Below are positions 1 through 5,664 of a stretch of 10,860 nt of DNA, piece after piece. Under the pieces are notes generated by a model, which had not been told where the DNA came from, searched no databases, and saw only the letters and a program-made list of their open reading frames with translations. This stretch comes from Candidatus Eiseniibacteriota bacterium. Its GTDB lineage: Bacteria; Eisenbacteria; RBG-16-71-46; CAIMUX01; WJJG01. Location of the stretch: positions 1-10,860 of the forward strand of contig VGIY01000062.1 in the NCBI GenBank assembly GCA_016867695.1, given 5' to 3'. Position 1 is the stretch's first letter; each line of letters starts with the position of its first letter. A program made the position numbers and the translations under genes.

Positions 1-863
1 CCCGCCCGCTCGCGCCGCAGCCAGTCCATCTCTCCCACCCAGGTCCAGCGGCCCCGGTGCAGGCCGGCGCAAGGGCCGCCGCCCGACCGGCGCTCTCCCG
101 CCGCGTCCTTCGGGTCGAGGCGCAGCGATCCCCCCGCCGCCAGCGCCAGACCCGCCAACCGGAAGCGGCCGAGGAGCAGTCCGCTGACGGCCAGGTCTCC
201 GTCGGAGTCCCGCAGGCGGCCACGCGCGCCGTTCACCGCGGCGACCTGGACGCTGAAGGGGCCGGGGAACACGCCCGCCTCCAGGCCGACGTCGCTGTGC
301 GCGGGCGGCGCGAACCCGCCGTGTTCGCGGACGAAGGCGGTGTGGTCGGCGAGGCGCCAGCCGTAGGGGGGCACGAATCGCCCCGCCTTGAGATAGCCCT
401 GCGCGGGCAGAAGGCGCGCCAAGCCGAAGACTTCGTAGCTCCCGGAGATGCCGCGGGCGACATAGAGAGCCACGCGCGGGTCGGGATCGAAGGCGAGGTA
501 GAGATTCCCCTCCATCTGGAGGAAGCCTCGAGGATCGCCGCCCGAGGCGTGGTGATGCATCGTGCGCAGGTCGCAGCCCACGGAGAGGTTCTCGCCCAGG
601 CGCGGATCGAGGCGGGCGAGCGACGCCGTGTCGGGCGGGAAGGAGACCATCTCGACCGGCAGAAGGTACTGCGCGGCGTAGAGGCTGCGCTTGCCTCCTC
701 CCGAGGGGTCGTCGTGACACAGGCCGCAGTGTTGCTCGTAGCGGGCGGCGTGACGCGGCGTCGCCCTCGAGACGACGACGACGCAGCAGAGGGCGAGAGC
801 CAGAGCGAGGAGCAGCGCGGCGGGAGAGGGCCCCCTGCGGCCGCCGTTCGCCGAAATGCTCAT
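1..863 (-). CDS. Exported c-type cytochrome / outer-membrane barrel-like protein (C-terminus cut by window edge)
   Basis: The reading frame is open from the ATG at 861-863 to the left edge: 287 codons, no stop. GGAGG lies 5 nt upstream of the start. Residues 16-32 are a hydrophobic signal segment. Next comes one CGLCH haem-c motif (Cys46, Cys49, His50) in a short cytochrome-like stretch. From about residue 118 there are alternating aromatic/small residues typical of antiparallel beta strands (FLQMEGNLYLAF, YLKAGRFVPPYGWRLADHTAF, VGLEAGVFPGPFSVQVAAV), as in outer-membrane barrels. The role is inferred: a periplasmic haem tethered to an outer-membrane barrel would suit electron transfer or redox sensing. 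It is the last visible gene of the minus-strand cluster, 39 bp after the lipoprotein gene. Family name unknown to me; haem attachment is supported by the motif only, and the barrel by pattern only. Confidence 0.8.
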   Translation of the reverse strand, partial: MSISANGGRRGPSPAALLLALALALCCVVVVSRATPRHAARYEQHCGLCHDDPSGGGKRSLYAAQYLLPVEMVSFPPDTASLARLDPRLGENLSVGCDLRTMHHHASGGDPRGFLQMEGNLYLAFDPDPRVALYVARGISGSYEVFGLARLLPAQGYLKAGRFVPPYGWRLADHTAFVREHGGFAPPAHSDVGLEAGVFPGPFSVQVAAVNGARGRLRDSDGDLAVSGLLLGRFRLAGLALAAGGSLRLDPKDAAGERRSGGGPCAGLHRGRWTWVGEMDWLRRERA

Positions 864-902
864 GGTCGCCTCCATTCGGAGAGGACCGGCTGGGAGGGCC
901 GG

Positions 903-1316
903 CTAGTTGGAGGGCGCGCCCCGCGCGATCCAGTCGCGCAGCGTCTCCGTGCTCGCCGCGGAGAGAGCGCCCCCGATCGGCATGCGCGCGCCGTCGATGC
1001 CCGCCGCCCCGACGACCTTGAGGTAGAGGTAGGAGCTGTCCGGCTGCCCGGGGTGGACGAGGAGCAGCTGCGGTCTCTGCAGCGAGGGCCGCTCGACGAT
1101 CGCGGCGTAGCTGGCGCCCGAGGCGAGCGTGAGGCCCAGCGCGGGAGCGGCCCCGCCGTGGCAACTGCCGGAAGCGCACGAGGCGGTGAAGATCGGCTGC
1201 ACGTCGCCGGCGAAGGACACGGTCCCGTCGCCGTTGCCGTCGGCGGGCTTGCTGCCCTGATCAGAGCAGGCGGCCAGGCAGAGCAGGACCCCGAGGAATG
1301 CGAGCGAGCGTGTCAT
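903..1316 (-). CDS. Small cytochrome c-like lipoprotein with CX4CH motif
   Basis: 137 residues. The N-terminus has a lipobox, LAAC (Cys17), after a hydrophobic stretch, so a lipid-anchored envelope protein is predicted. The body resembles the small planctomycete-type cytochrome c domains: FAGDVQPIFTASC leading into CASGSCHGG (Cys47, Cys52, His53). Four residues separate the cysteines rather than the canonical two; as far as I know this CX4CH spacing recurs in such domains. A Met in ARMPIGG (about residue 112) could be the distal haem ligand. The ATG is preceded by GGAGG six bases away and overlaps the YceI stop codon by 4 bp (ATGA), which points to coupled translation. Likely role: single-haem electron carrier or a haem-lost relative. 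The lipoprotein call is strong; covalent haem is inferred. Confidence 0.86.
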   Translation of the reverse strand: MTRSLAFLGVLLCLAACSDQGSKPADGNGDGTVSFAGDVQPIFTASCASGSCHGGAAPALGLTLASGASYAAIVERPSLQRPQLLLVHPGQPDSSYLYLKVVGAAGIDGARMPIGGALSAASTETLRDWIARGAPSN

Positions 1317-2122
1317 GGCACCTCCGTGGCCGTCGCCGTGACGGCGATCTCCTGCCTGTCGGCCAGCTTCATGACCAGGAAGCGGGGCCGGGCGATGGCA
1401 TGCTCGGCCAGGCTGACGGGGAAGCGGCAGGACACCTCGATGCGCCTCGCCTCCCCCCCGGTCCTCAAGGCCAGCGTCACCGTCAGGCGCAGCGGCCGGC
1501 GCACGCCGTGCAGCTCGAGCTCGCCCTCGATCTCAATGCCTTGGGGCTCAGCGGTCAAGCGCCGAGAGGCGCCGGCCTCCACCGCCGGATCCCCTTGGAC
1601 CCTCGCGCCGCGGAAGACCGCCGTCGGATACCGGTCCGTCTCCAGGTGATTCTCGCGCATGTGCTTGTCCCGCAACGCAATGCCAGTGTCGAGATCGGCC
1701 AGGTCCACTTCGACGAAGACCCCGACGGAATCGCCGATCGCCAAGGGGTCGACCTCGATCCACCCCCGGATCGCCCGGGTCTTGCCCGAGAAGCTCTCGA
1801 CCGGGGCGCGCGACTCGAAGCGCACCAGGTTCTCCGGCGCTCCGGAGACGATCTCGAAGCGGATCGGCGCCGCGGCTGGTCGGCCGGTGCCCGTCGGCAG
1901 CAGCGGGCCCGCGCCGAGGGCGACGAGCAGCGCCAGGCAGGCGCGGGCGGGGCCCGCGGCGGCAAGGAGCGCCACGGCGATGCGACCCGAGCGGGCGGCT
2001 AGATGCAGAGGCAAGGCGGCCGGGGCCGCACCGGAGCCGATCGCATGCCGCTCCGCGGAGCCCGCGGGAAGCGCGCCAGGCGGCCGGCGCGGGGCAAGCC
2101 GGAGGGCAGGCCCGCCGCTCAA
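1313..2122 (-). CDS. YceI-family protein, predicted exported
   Basis: The C-terminal ~180 residues are a YceI domain, a lipocalin-like barrel whose characterised members bind polyisoprenoids or quinone-like lipids. Recognisable parts are FSGKTRAIRGWIEVDP, the DKHMRENHLETDRYPTAVF block and ELELHGVRRPLRLTV. The start is uncertain. I give the TTG at 2122 because GGAGG lies 6 nt upstream and it overlaps the previous stop (TTGA), but this leaves about 60 residues before the hydrophobic core. GTG at 1975 has no clear ribosome site, yet gives a textbook signal peptide (MALLAAAGPAR, ACLALLVALGAGPLL, then a PAAA cleavage site) and a normal YceI length of 220 residues. TTG at 2014 is a third option. 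The stop overlaps the next gene's ATG by 4 bp. Lying among haem proteins, it may bind a quinone or lipid cofactor (inference). Confidence 0.92.
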   Translation of the reverse strand: MSGGPALRLAPRRPPGALPAGSAERHAIGSGAAPAALPLHLAARSGRIAVALLAAAGPARACLALLVALGAGPLLPTGTGRPAAAPIRFEIVSGAPENLVRFESRAPVESFSGKTRAIRGWIEVDPLAIGDSVGVFVEVDLADLDTGIALRDKHMRENHLETDRYPTAVFRGARVQGDPAVEAGASRRLTAEPQGIEIEGELELHGVRRPLRLTVTLALRTGGEARRIEVSCRFPVSLAEHAIARPRFLVMKLADRQEIAVTATATEVP

Positions 2123-3072
2123 AGCCCGCCTCCGGCGCGGAGCAGGACCACCGGGCGGGTGAAGGTCCGCGATCCCGCGCTCAGACGGCAGAAATAGATC
2201 CCGCCGGGCAGCGGCCTTTGCCCCTCGCCGGCGCCGCTCCAGAGCAGCTCGTGTCGCCCGGCGGCCGCGAACGCATCGACGAGCCGGGCGACGATCCTCC
2301 CGCTGGCGTCGAGCACGTCCAGCCTGGCATGGCCGGCGTCGGGAAGCTCGAACCGGATCCGCACGCTCCCCGGCGCGGGATTGGGCGCGCCCAGCAGGGC
2401 GAGCGGAGCGCCTGGCGAGGTCGCGCCGTGAACATCGGCCGCGTCGAGCGCCGCCGCGAAGGCGGCGGTGTAGATGTAGTCGCCGCTCGTGAGCCCGTTG
2501 CCGTTGGCGGCATTGCCCGCGGCGTAGAACATGACCTCCGGAGGCGAAGGCACCGGTGCGGTCCAGTCGAAGGACCAGGAGACGGGCCCGGGCGAGCCGG
2601 GGAATGTGCCCGCGGAGGTCTGCTTGACGTACGATCGGCCGCCGCTCGACGAGAGCTGCGTGTGCGCGGGGTCCGTGACGGCGCAGGCGCCCTGGTCGAG
2701 CGGCGTGATCTCGAAACCCCACCGCGACTGGCCCGGGTCGGATATCGTCACCGTGATCGTGTAGGTGTGCCCTGGAGCGAAGAGCTCCGGCCCGGCGATC
2801 GTGAAGAGCCCGTCGCCGCTGTTGAGCGGGAAGCTCCCGTGGCAGGCGTGGCAGGTGCCCTCCCCCGGCGCGCCGGTCATGCCGTCGGGGGGAGCGGAGG
2901 AGTTGGCGAGTGCCCCTCGCGGCGCGAGGCCGGTGGCGAGCGCGAGCGCCCAAAGGGGGGTCGGGAAGAGACGCGGGGAAAGCGCGTGGCGGGCGCCGCG
3001 AGCGCGGCGAGGGTCTCGACGGCGGCGGAAGCGGGGGAGCACTCTGGCAGCGCCACGAAGGGTTGCGGGCAT
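2119..3072 (-). CDS. Secreted choice-of-anchor V-type protein with CxxCH motif and FlgD-like C-terminal domain
   Basis: 317 residues from the ATG at 3070-3072, which has GGAGGTGG close upstream. The frame stays open further upstream, but that part is low-complexity and unsupported. An arginine-rich leader and hydrophobic segment (residues 40-56) end in GALA before NSS, a signal-peptidase site. Residues 57-205 resemble what NCBI calls the choice-of-anchor V domain (from memory): SSAPPDGMTGAPGEGTCHACHG, then FPLNSGDG and DPGQSRWGFEIT. CHACH (Cys74, Cys77, His78) fits haem-c attachment. Residues 223-317 form a FlgD Ig-like/type-IX-sorting-style domain (RIRFELPDAGHARLDVLDASGRIVARL, LPGGIYFCRL), usual at the end of secreted proteins in FCB-like phyla. 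It heads the four-gene exported cluster and is divergent from the ECF sigma gene. Function unknown; a surface-associated haem protein is inferred. Confidence 0.87.
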   Translation of the reverse strand: MPATLRGAARVLPRFRRRRDPRRARGARHALSPRLFPTPLWALALATGLAPRGALANSSAPPDGMTGAPGEGTCHACHGSFPLNSGDGLFTIAGPELFAPGHTYTITVTISDPGQSRWGFEITPLDQGACAVTDPAHTQLSSSGGRSYVKQTSAGTFPGSPGPVSWSFDWTAPVPSPPEVMFYAAGNAANGNGLTSGDYIYTAAFAAALDAADVHGATSPGAPLALLGAPNPAPGSVRIRFELPDAGHARLDVLDASGRIVARLVDAFAAAGRHELLWSGAGEGQRPLPGGIYFCRLSAGSRTFTRPVVLLRAGGGL

Positions 3073-3118
3073 CGTCCACCTCCAGGTTCGGGTCCGCGAT
3101 CTCGATCTCCGCTCCGGG

Positions 3119-3148
3119 ATGATCCCTCCCCGGCGGCCCGCCGGGCAA
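3119..3148 (-). promoter_or_regulatory. Candidate promoter of the exported haem-protein cluster
   Basis: On the minus strand, TTGCCC (3143-3148) and GATCAT (3119-3124) are 18 bases apart, each matching four of six consensus positions of a housekeeping promoter. The expected start would be about 40 bases ahead of the ATG at 3072. The match is weak and chance is possible in this GC-rich spacer. Confidence 0.22.
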
Positions 3149-3223
3149 CCTCCGGGTCGGGGCGCATGCACCCAAGTGGCGGCAGCGAAGCCTGATCCTC
3201 GGGCGCGGCGCGGCTGGCGCGCC

Positions 3224-3257
3224 GCACAACTGGGGCGACGGCACAACTGGGGCGACG
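3224..3257. repeat. Perfect 2 x 17-bp tandem repeat, possible operator
   Basis: GCACAACTGGGGCGACG occurs twice head to tail with no mismatch (3224-3240 and 3241-3257). The pair sits between the two divergent operons, about 75 bases upstream of the sigma-gene promoter. The 17-bp period is about one and a half helical turns. Tandem half-sites of this kind often bind dimeric or response-regulator-type activators; which protein would bind here is unknown. Confidence 0.9.
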
Positions 3258-3330
3258 CTCCCAGGGCGCCAGGCCGCCGCGGCGGGGCGCCGCCACAGCC
3301 CGGCGCCGCCTGGTTGCGGCCGCCGGACCT

Positions 3331-3357
3331 TTGAACGACCCTGGGTCCCGGAGCGTC
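3331..3357 (+). promoter_or_regulatory. ECF-type promoter upstream of the sigma factor gene
   Basis: TTGAAC (3331-3336) carries the AAC signature of ECF -35 elements, and CGTC (3354-3357) the CGT signature of ECF -10 elements, with 17 bases between. The position, about 42 bases ahead of the GTG start, fits autoregulation of the sigma factor by itself. Based on motif and spacing only. Confidence 0.5.
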
Positions 3358-3398
3358 CATTCCTACGGATCGAACGGGAATCTGCCGGTGGGGGGCGA

Positions 3399-4016
3399 GT
3401 GGACACGGCGTTCGATGCGGAGTTGGTCGTCCAGTCCCAACGGGGCGACCTCGAGGCCTTCAACAAGCTGGCGGCGAGATGCAGCGACAGCCTCTACCGG
3501 TTCGTGCGGCGCATGCTCGGCAATCCCGAGGATGCCCGGGATCTCTGCCAGGAGGCGCTTCTCAAGGCCTACCTGAATGTCCGGCGCCTGCGAGACCCGG
3601 ACAAGTTCCGCCCCTGGCTGCATCACATCGCCTTGAACCTCTGTCGCGACCGGCACCGATCCGCTCGCTCCCGGGTGAAGACGGAGCCCTTCGAGGAGGG
3701 CCAGCAAACCGAAACGCGATGGATCGAGGCGGCAAACTCGGCAGCGCGACCCGCCGCGCCCGACGCGGCGATGGAGCGGACGGAGCTGGGCGAGATCCTC
3801 GGGCGCGCTCTCGAGCGGCTGCCCTGGGAGCAGCGCACGGCCATCGTGCTGCGGGAGTACCAGGGGTTCACGGCGCCGGAGATCGCCGAGATCACCGGCG
3901 TGCCCGCCGCCACGGTGCGAACGAGGATCTTCTACGGGCTGCGCGCGCTGCGGCGGACGATGTCGGAGTTCGGCATCGCGCCCGATAGCCTGCGGCCGGG
4001 AGGAGTGAGGTCATGA
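3399..4016 (+). CDS. ECF-subfamily RNA polymerase sigma factor
   Basis: 205 residues from a GTG start with a G-rich, only moderate ribosome site (GGTGGGGGG) just ahead. Region 2 spans about residues 10-88: GDLEAFNKLAARCSDSLYRF, then NPEDARDLCQEALLKAYLNV for core binding and FRPWLHHIALNLCRDRHR for -10 recognition. A polar linker of about 45 residues follows. Region 4 spans about 130-188 (LERLPWEQRTAIVLREYQGFTAPEIAEITGVPAATVRTRIFYGLRALRR), including the helix-turn-helix that reads -35 elements. It lacks region 3, as ECF factors do. Its stop overlaps the anti-sigma ATG by 4 bp (ATGA), coupling the pair. It probably controls its own operon through the promoter at 3331-3357. The subgroup and the activating signal are not recognisable. 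Confidence 0.97.
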   Translation: MDTAFDAELVVQSQRGDLEAFNKLAARCSDSLYRFVRRMLGNPEDARDLCQEALLKAYLNVRRLRDPDKFRPWLHHIALNLCRDRHRSARSRVKTEPFEEGQQTETRWIEAANSAARPAAPDAAMERTELGEILGRALERLPWEQRTAIVLREYQGFTAPEIAEITGVPAATVRTRIFYGLRALRRTMSEFGIAPDSLRPGGVRS

Positions 4017-4849
4017 CCGGCGAGCCCAGCGACGAGATCCGCCAGCAGATGGTGGCGGCGCTCTACGGGGAGCTGCCCCCCGATGAGCTGAGCGCCCTCG
4101 AGGCCCGCCTGGCGGGCGACGAGGCGCTGCGCAGCGAGTGGGAGGAGCTGCAGGGCGCGCGGGCGTTCCTGCGCGCCGCCGCGGGGGAGGAGGAGGCGGT
4201 CCAGTTCGTCTTCCTCGACCCGGCGCCGTCGGCCGCGCGCCGGGCGCCGGCGGCCCGGCGCCGCGGCGTGGCCGGGGGCATCCGCGAGCGACTGGCGGCC
4301 GGGCTGCGCTCGCCCGCGGGCGGGTTCGCCCTGGCGACGGGCGCGCTGCTCGTCCTGATCGCCGCGGGCCTGCGCGTGGATCGCGCCTCCGGGGGATGGA
4401 TCGTCCACTTCGGGGACGCGCGGCCCGACCCGCGCTCCTGGTCCCAGGCGGTCGAGGGCTCGCCCGCCGTTCGCGGACAGCGCGTGGACACGAGCGTGCC
4501 GATCGAGCCTGGCCGCTCGCAGGGCGCGGACGCCTACGTCACGCGAGGCGAGTTCGCCGACTACGCAAGTCATCTGGCGGCCGCGCTCGAGGCGGGTCTG
4601 GACGACTACGCCATGCGCGGCCGCGGGGAGACCGTGGTCATGTTGCGCGAGGTCTACGGGCAGCTCGAACGCCGGCGGCAGGAGGACAACGAGGCGATGG
4701 CGGAGCAGATCGAGCGGGTCCGGCGGCAGCTCGCGGGAGCGAGCCGGAGTTGGCCCGAGGGCGAATCGATCGAGCCGGGACGGAGACCGGACCCGGGGAT
4801 GCCGGGCAACGGCGTTCCTCGAGGCCCGGGGGGCGAGCTCGGCCGCTGA
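4013..4849 (+). CDS. Single-pass membrane anti-sigma factor, no zinc motif
   Basis: 278 residues. The N-terminal ~60 residues look like an anti-sigma domain (DEIRQQMVAALYGELPPDELSALEARLAGDEALRSEWEEL): acidic helical segments like those that precede the membrane span in RseA/zf-HC2-type proteins. No HxxxCxxC zinc motif is present, and the protein contains no cysteine that I can see. One transmembrane helix spans residues 104-121, preceded by an Arg/Ala-rich stretch that fits the positive-inside rule. The C-terminal ~155 residues would be periplasmic, with a coiled-coil-prone helix (about 178-242) and a Pro/Gly-rich tail. It overlaps the sigma gene and is followed 15 bases later by the secreted-protein gene. 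The anti-sigma assignment rests mainly on context and topology. Confidence 0.86.
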   Translation: MTGEPSDEIRQQMVAALYGELPPDELSALEARLAGDEALRSEWEELQGARAFLRAAAGEEEAVQFVFLDPAPSAARRAPAARRRGVAGGIRERLAAGLRSPAGGFALATGALLVLIAAGLRVDRASGGWIVHFGDARPDPRSWSQAVEGSPAVRGQRVDTSVPIEPGRSQGADAYVTRGEFADYASHLAAALEAGLDDYAMRGRGETVVMLREVYGQLERRRQEDNEAMAEQIERVRRQLAGASRSWPEGESIEPGRRPDPGMPGNGVPRGPGGELGR

Positions 4850-4864
4850 GAGGGGAGGCAACAC

Positions 4865-5602
4865 ATGTCCAGGCGTTGGAGTCCGGCCGGGGCAATGATC
4901 GCGGGGTCGGCCGTCGCGGTCCTGCTGGGCGCGAGCATCGGCGGGGCGCCAGCCGAGGCGAGCGGCGCGCCGAACGAACGGCTGGCCAGGCAGATCAAGC
5001 GCATGGAGCGCGTGCTGGACGAAGTCCTGCGCCAGAGCCCCTTCTTCCTGGTGTACGGCGTCGAGTACACTCGCGCCATCTACCTGGAGGAATTCGGCGC
5101 GCTCTTCACCTTCGAAGCCTCGCTCGTGCGCGGCGATCCGGAGTGGGACATCGACCTCTCCTTCCTCCGCCAGTTGCGCGTGGAGACGGAGGGGGGCAAG
5201 GTCACCATCTGGAGGGATGGGGACGAGGCGGATGAGAAGAAGGTCCTCGTCCTCCCGCGCGGGCACGAGGAGCGGGACGAGGAGGTCGCCGAGAAGCGCC
5301 GGGAGGGTGGGGAGAAGCAGGCGGAGCGGCGCGAGAAGCAGGCGGAGGACGCGGCGAAGCGATACGCCGAGGGCAAGGAGGAGCTGATCGGGGCGCTGCT
5401 CGACTACGGCGAGACGCTGGCCCCGCTGCGCGACGATCAGTGGGTGGCGATCGCCGCTTTCCTTTCCCGGAGCAAGTTCTTCGACGCCTCGGGGATCTCG
5501 CGGCTGCTGATCAAGGCGCGGATGAGCGATCTGCGCGACAGTGGCAGGGGGCGGATCACCGAGAGCGAGATGCGCTCGCGCGTGGTGGTGGAGGAGTACT
5601 AG
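4865..5602 (+). CDS. Secreted protein of unknown family in the sigma/anti-sigma operon
   Basis: 245 residues, with GGAGG 6 nt before the ATG. A signal peptide covers residues 1 to about 33 (hydrophobic core AMIAGSAVAVLLGASIGG, cleavage near APAEA). The mature protein starts with a basic helix (NERLARQIKRMERVLDEVL). Next is a compact segment, FFLVYGVEYTRAIYLEEFGALFTFEASL (residues 60-87), which reads like beta strands and is the most distinctive part. Residues 132-172 are a highly charged Glu/Lys/Arg helix, probably coiled coil. A helical C-terminal segment has DDQWVAIAAFLSRSKFFDASGISRLLIKARMSDL. I do not recognise the family. Because it is made with the sigma and anti-sigma proteins, it may be the envelope effector or the periplasmic signal partner of the anti-sigma coiled coil. 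Both roles are inferred. Confidence 0.86.
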   Translation: MSRRWSPAGAMIAGSAVAVLLGASIGGAPAEASGAPNERLARQIKRMERVLDEVLRQSPFFLVYGVEYTRAIYLEEFGALFTFEASLVRGDPEWDIDLSFLRQLRVETEGGKVTIWRDGDEADEKKVLVLPRGHEERDEEVAEKRREGGEKQAERREKQAEDAAKRYAEGKEELIGALLDYGETLAPLRDDQWVAIAAFLSRSKFFDASGISRLLIKARMSDLRDSGRGRITESEMRSRVVVEEY

Positions 5603-5664
5603 CGGCGCGCCCGCCGGCGGCGCCCTCCGGGAAGGAACGGACCCGCCCATCGAGGAGTCGGCGC

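Larger units (their letters stand above)
3073..3398. other. Divergent control region between exported cluster and ECF sigma operon
   Basis: No gene is supported in this 326-base stretch. It separates two divergent operons and holds a weak minus-strand promoter candidate, a perfect tandem 17-bp repeat and a good ECF-type promoter for the sigma gene, each listed separately. Overlapping open frames here are a by-product of high GC. Confidence 0.6.

Noticed and set aside
57..2002. Long plus-strand open frames opposite the exported cluster
   Set aside because: They are Arg/Gly/Ala-rich shadows with no recognisable motifs, lying opposite genes that have signal peptides, haem motifs and ribosome sites.
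3073..3466. Upstream extensions of the minus-strand frames past the ATG at 3072
   Set aside because: The extension is low-complexity, overlaps the tandem repeat and sigma promoter, and lacks a ribosome site, while 3072 has GGAGGTGG.
5604..5624. GC-rich dyad between the secreted-protein gene and pyruvate kinase
   Set aside because: The palindrome CCGCCGGCGG leaves no proper loop and no T-run follows, so neither terminator nor operator is supported.
3932..5650. 572-codon minus-strand open frame across the sigma operon
   Set aside because: It is antisense to three well-supported genes and has Arg/Leu/Pro-rich composition typical of GC-driven shadow frames.
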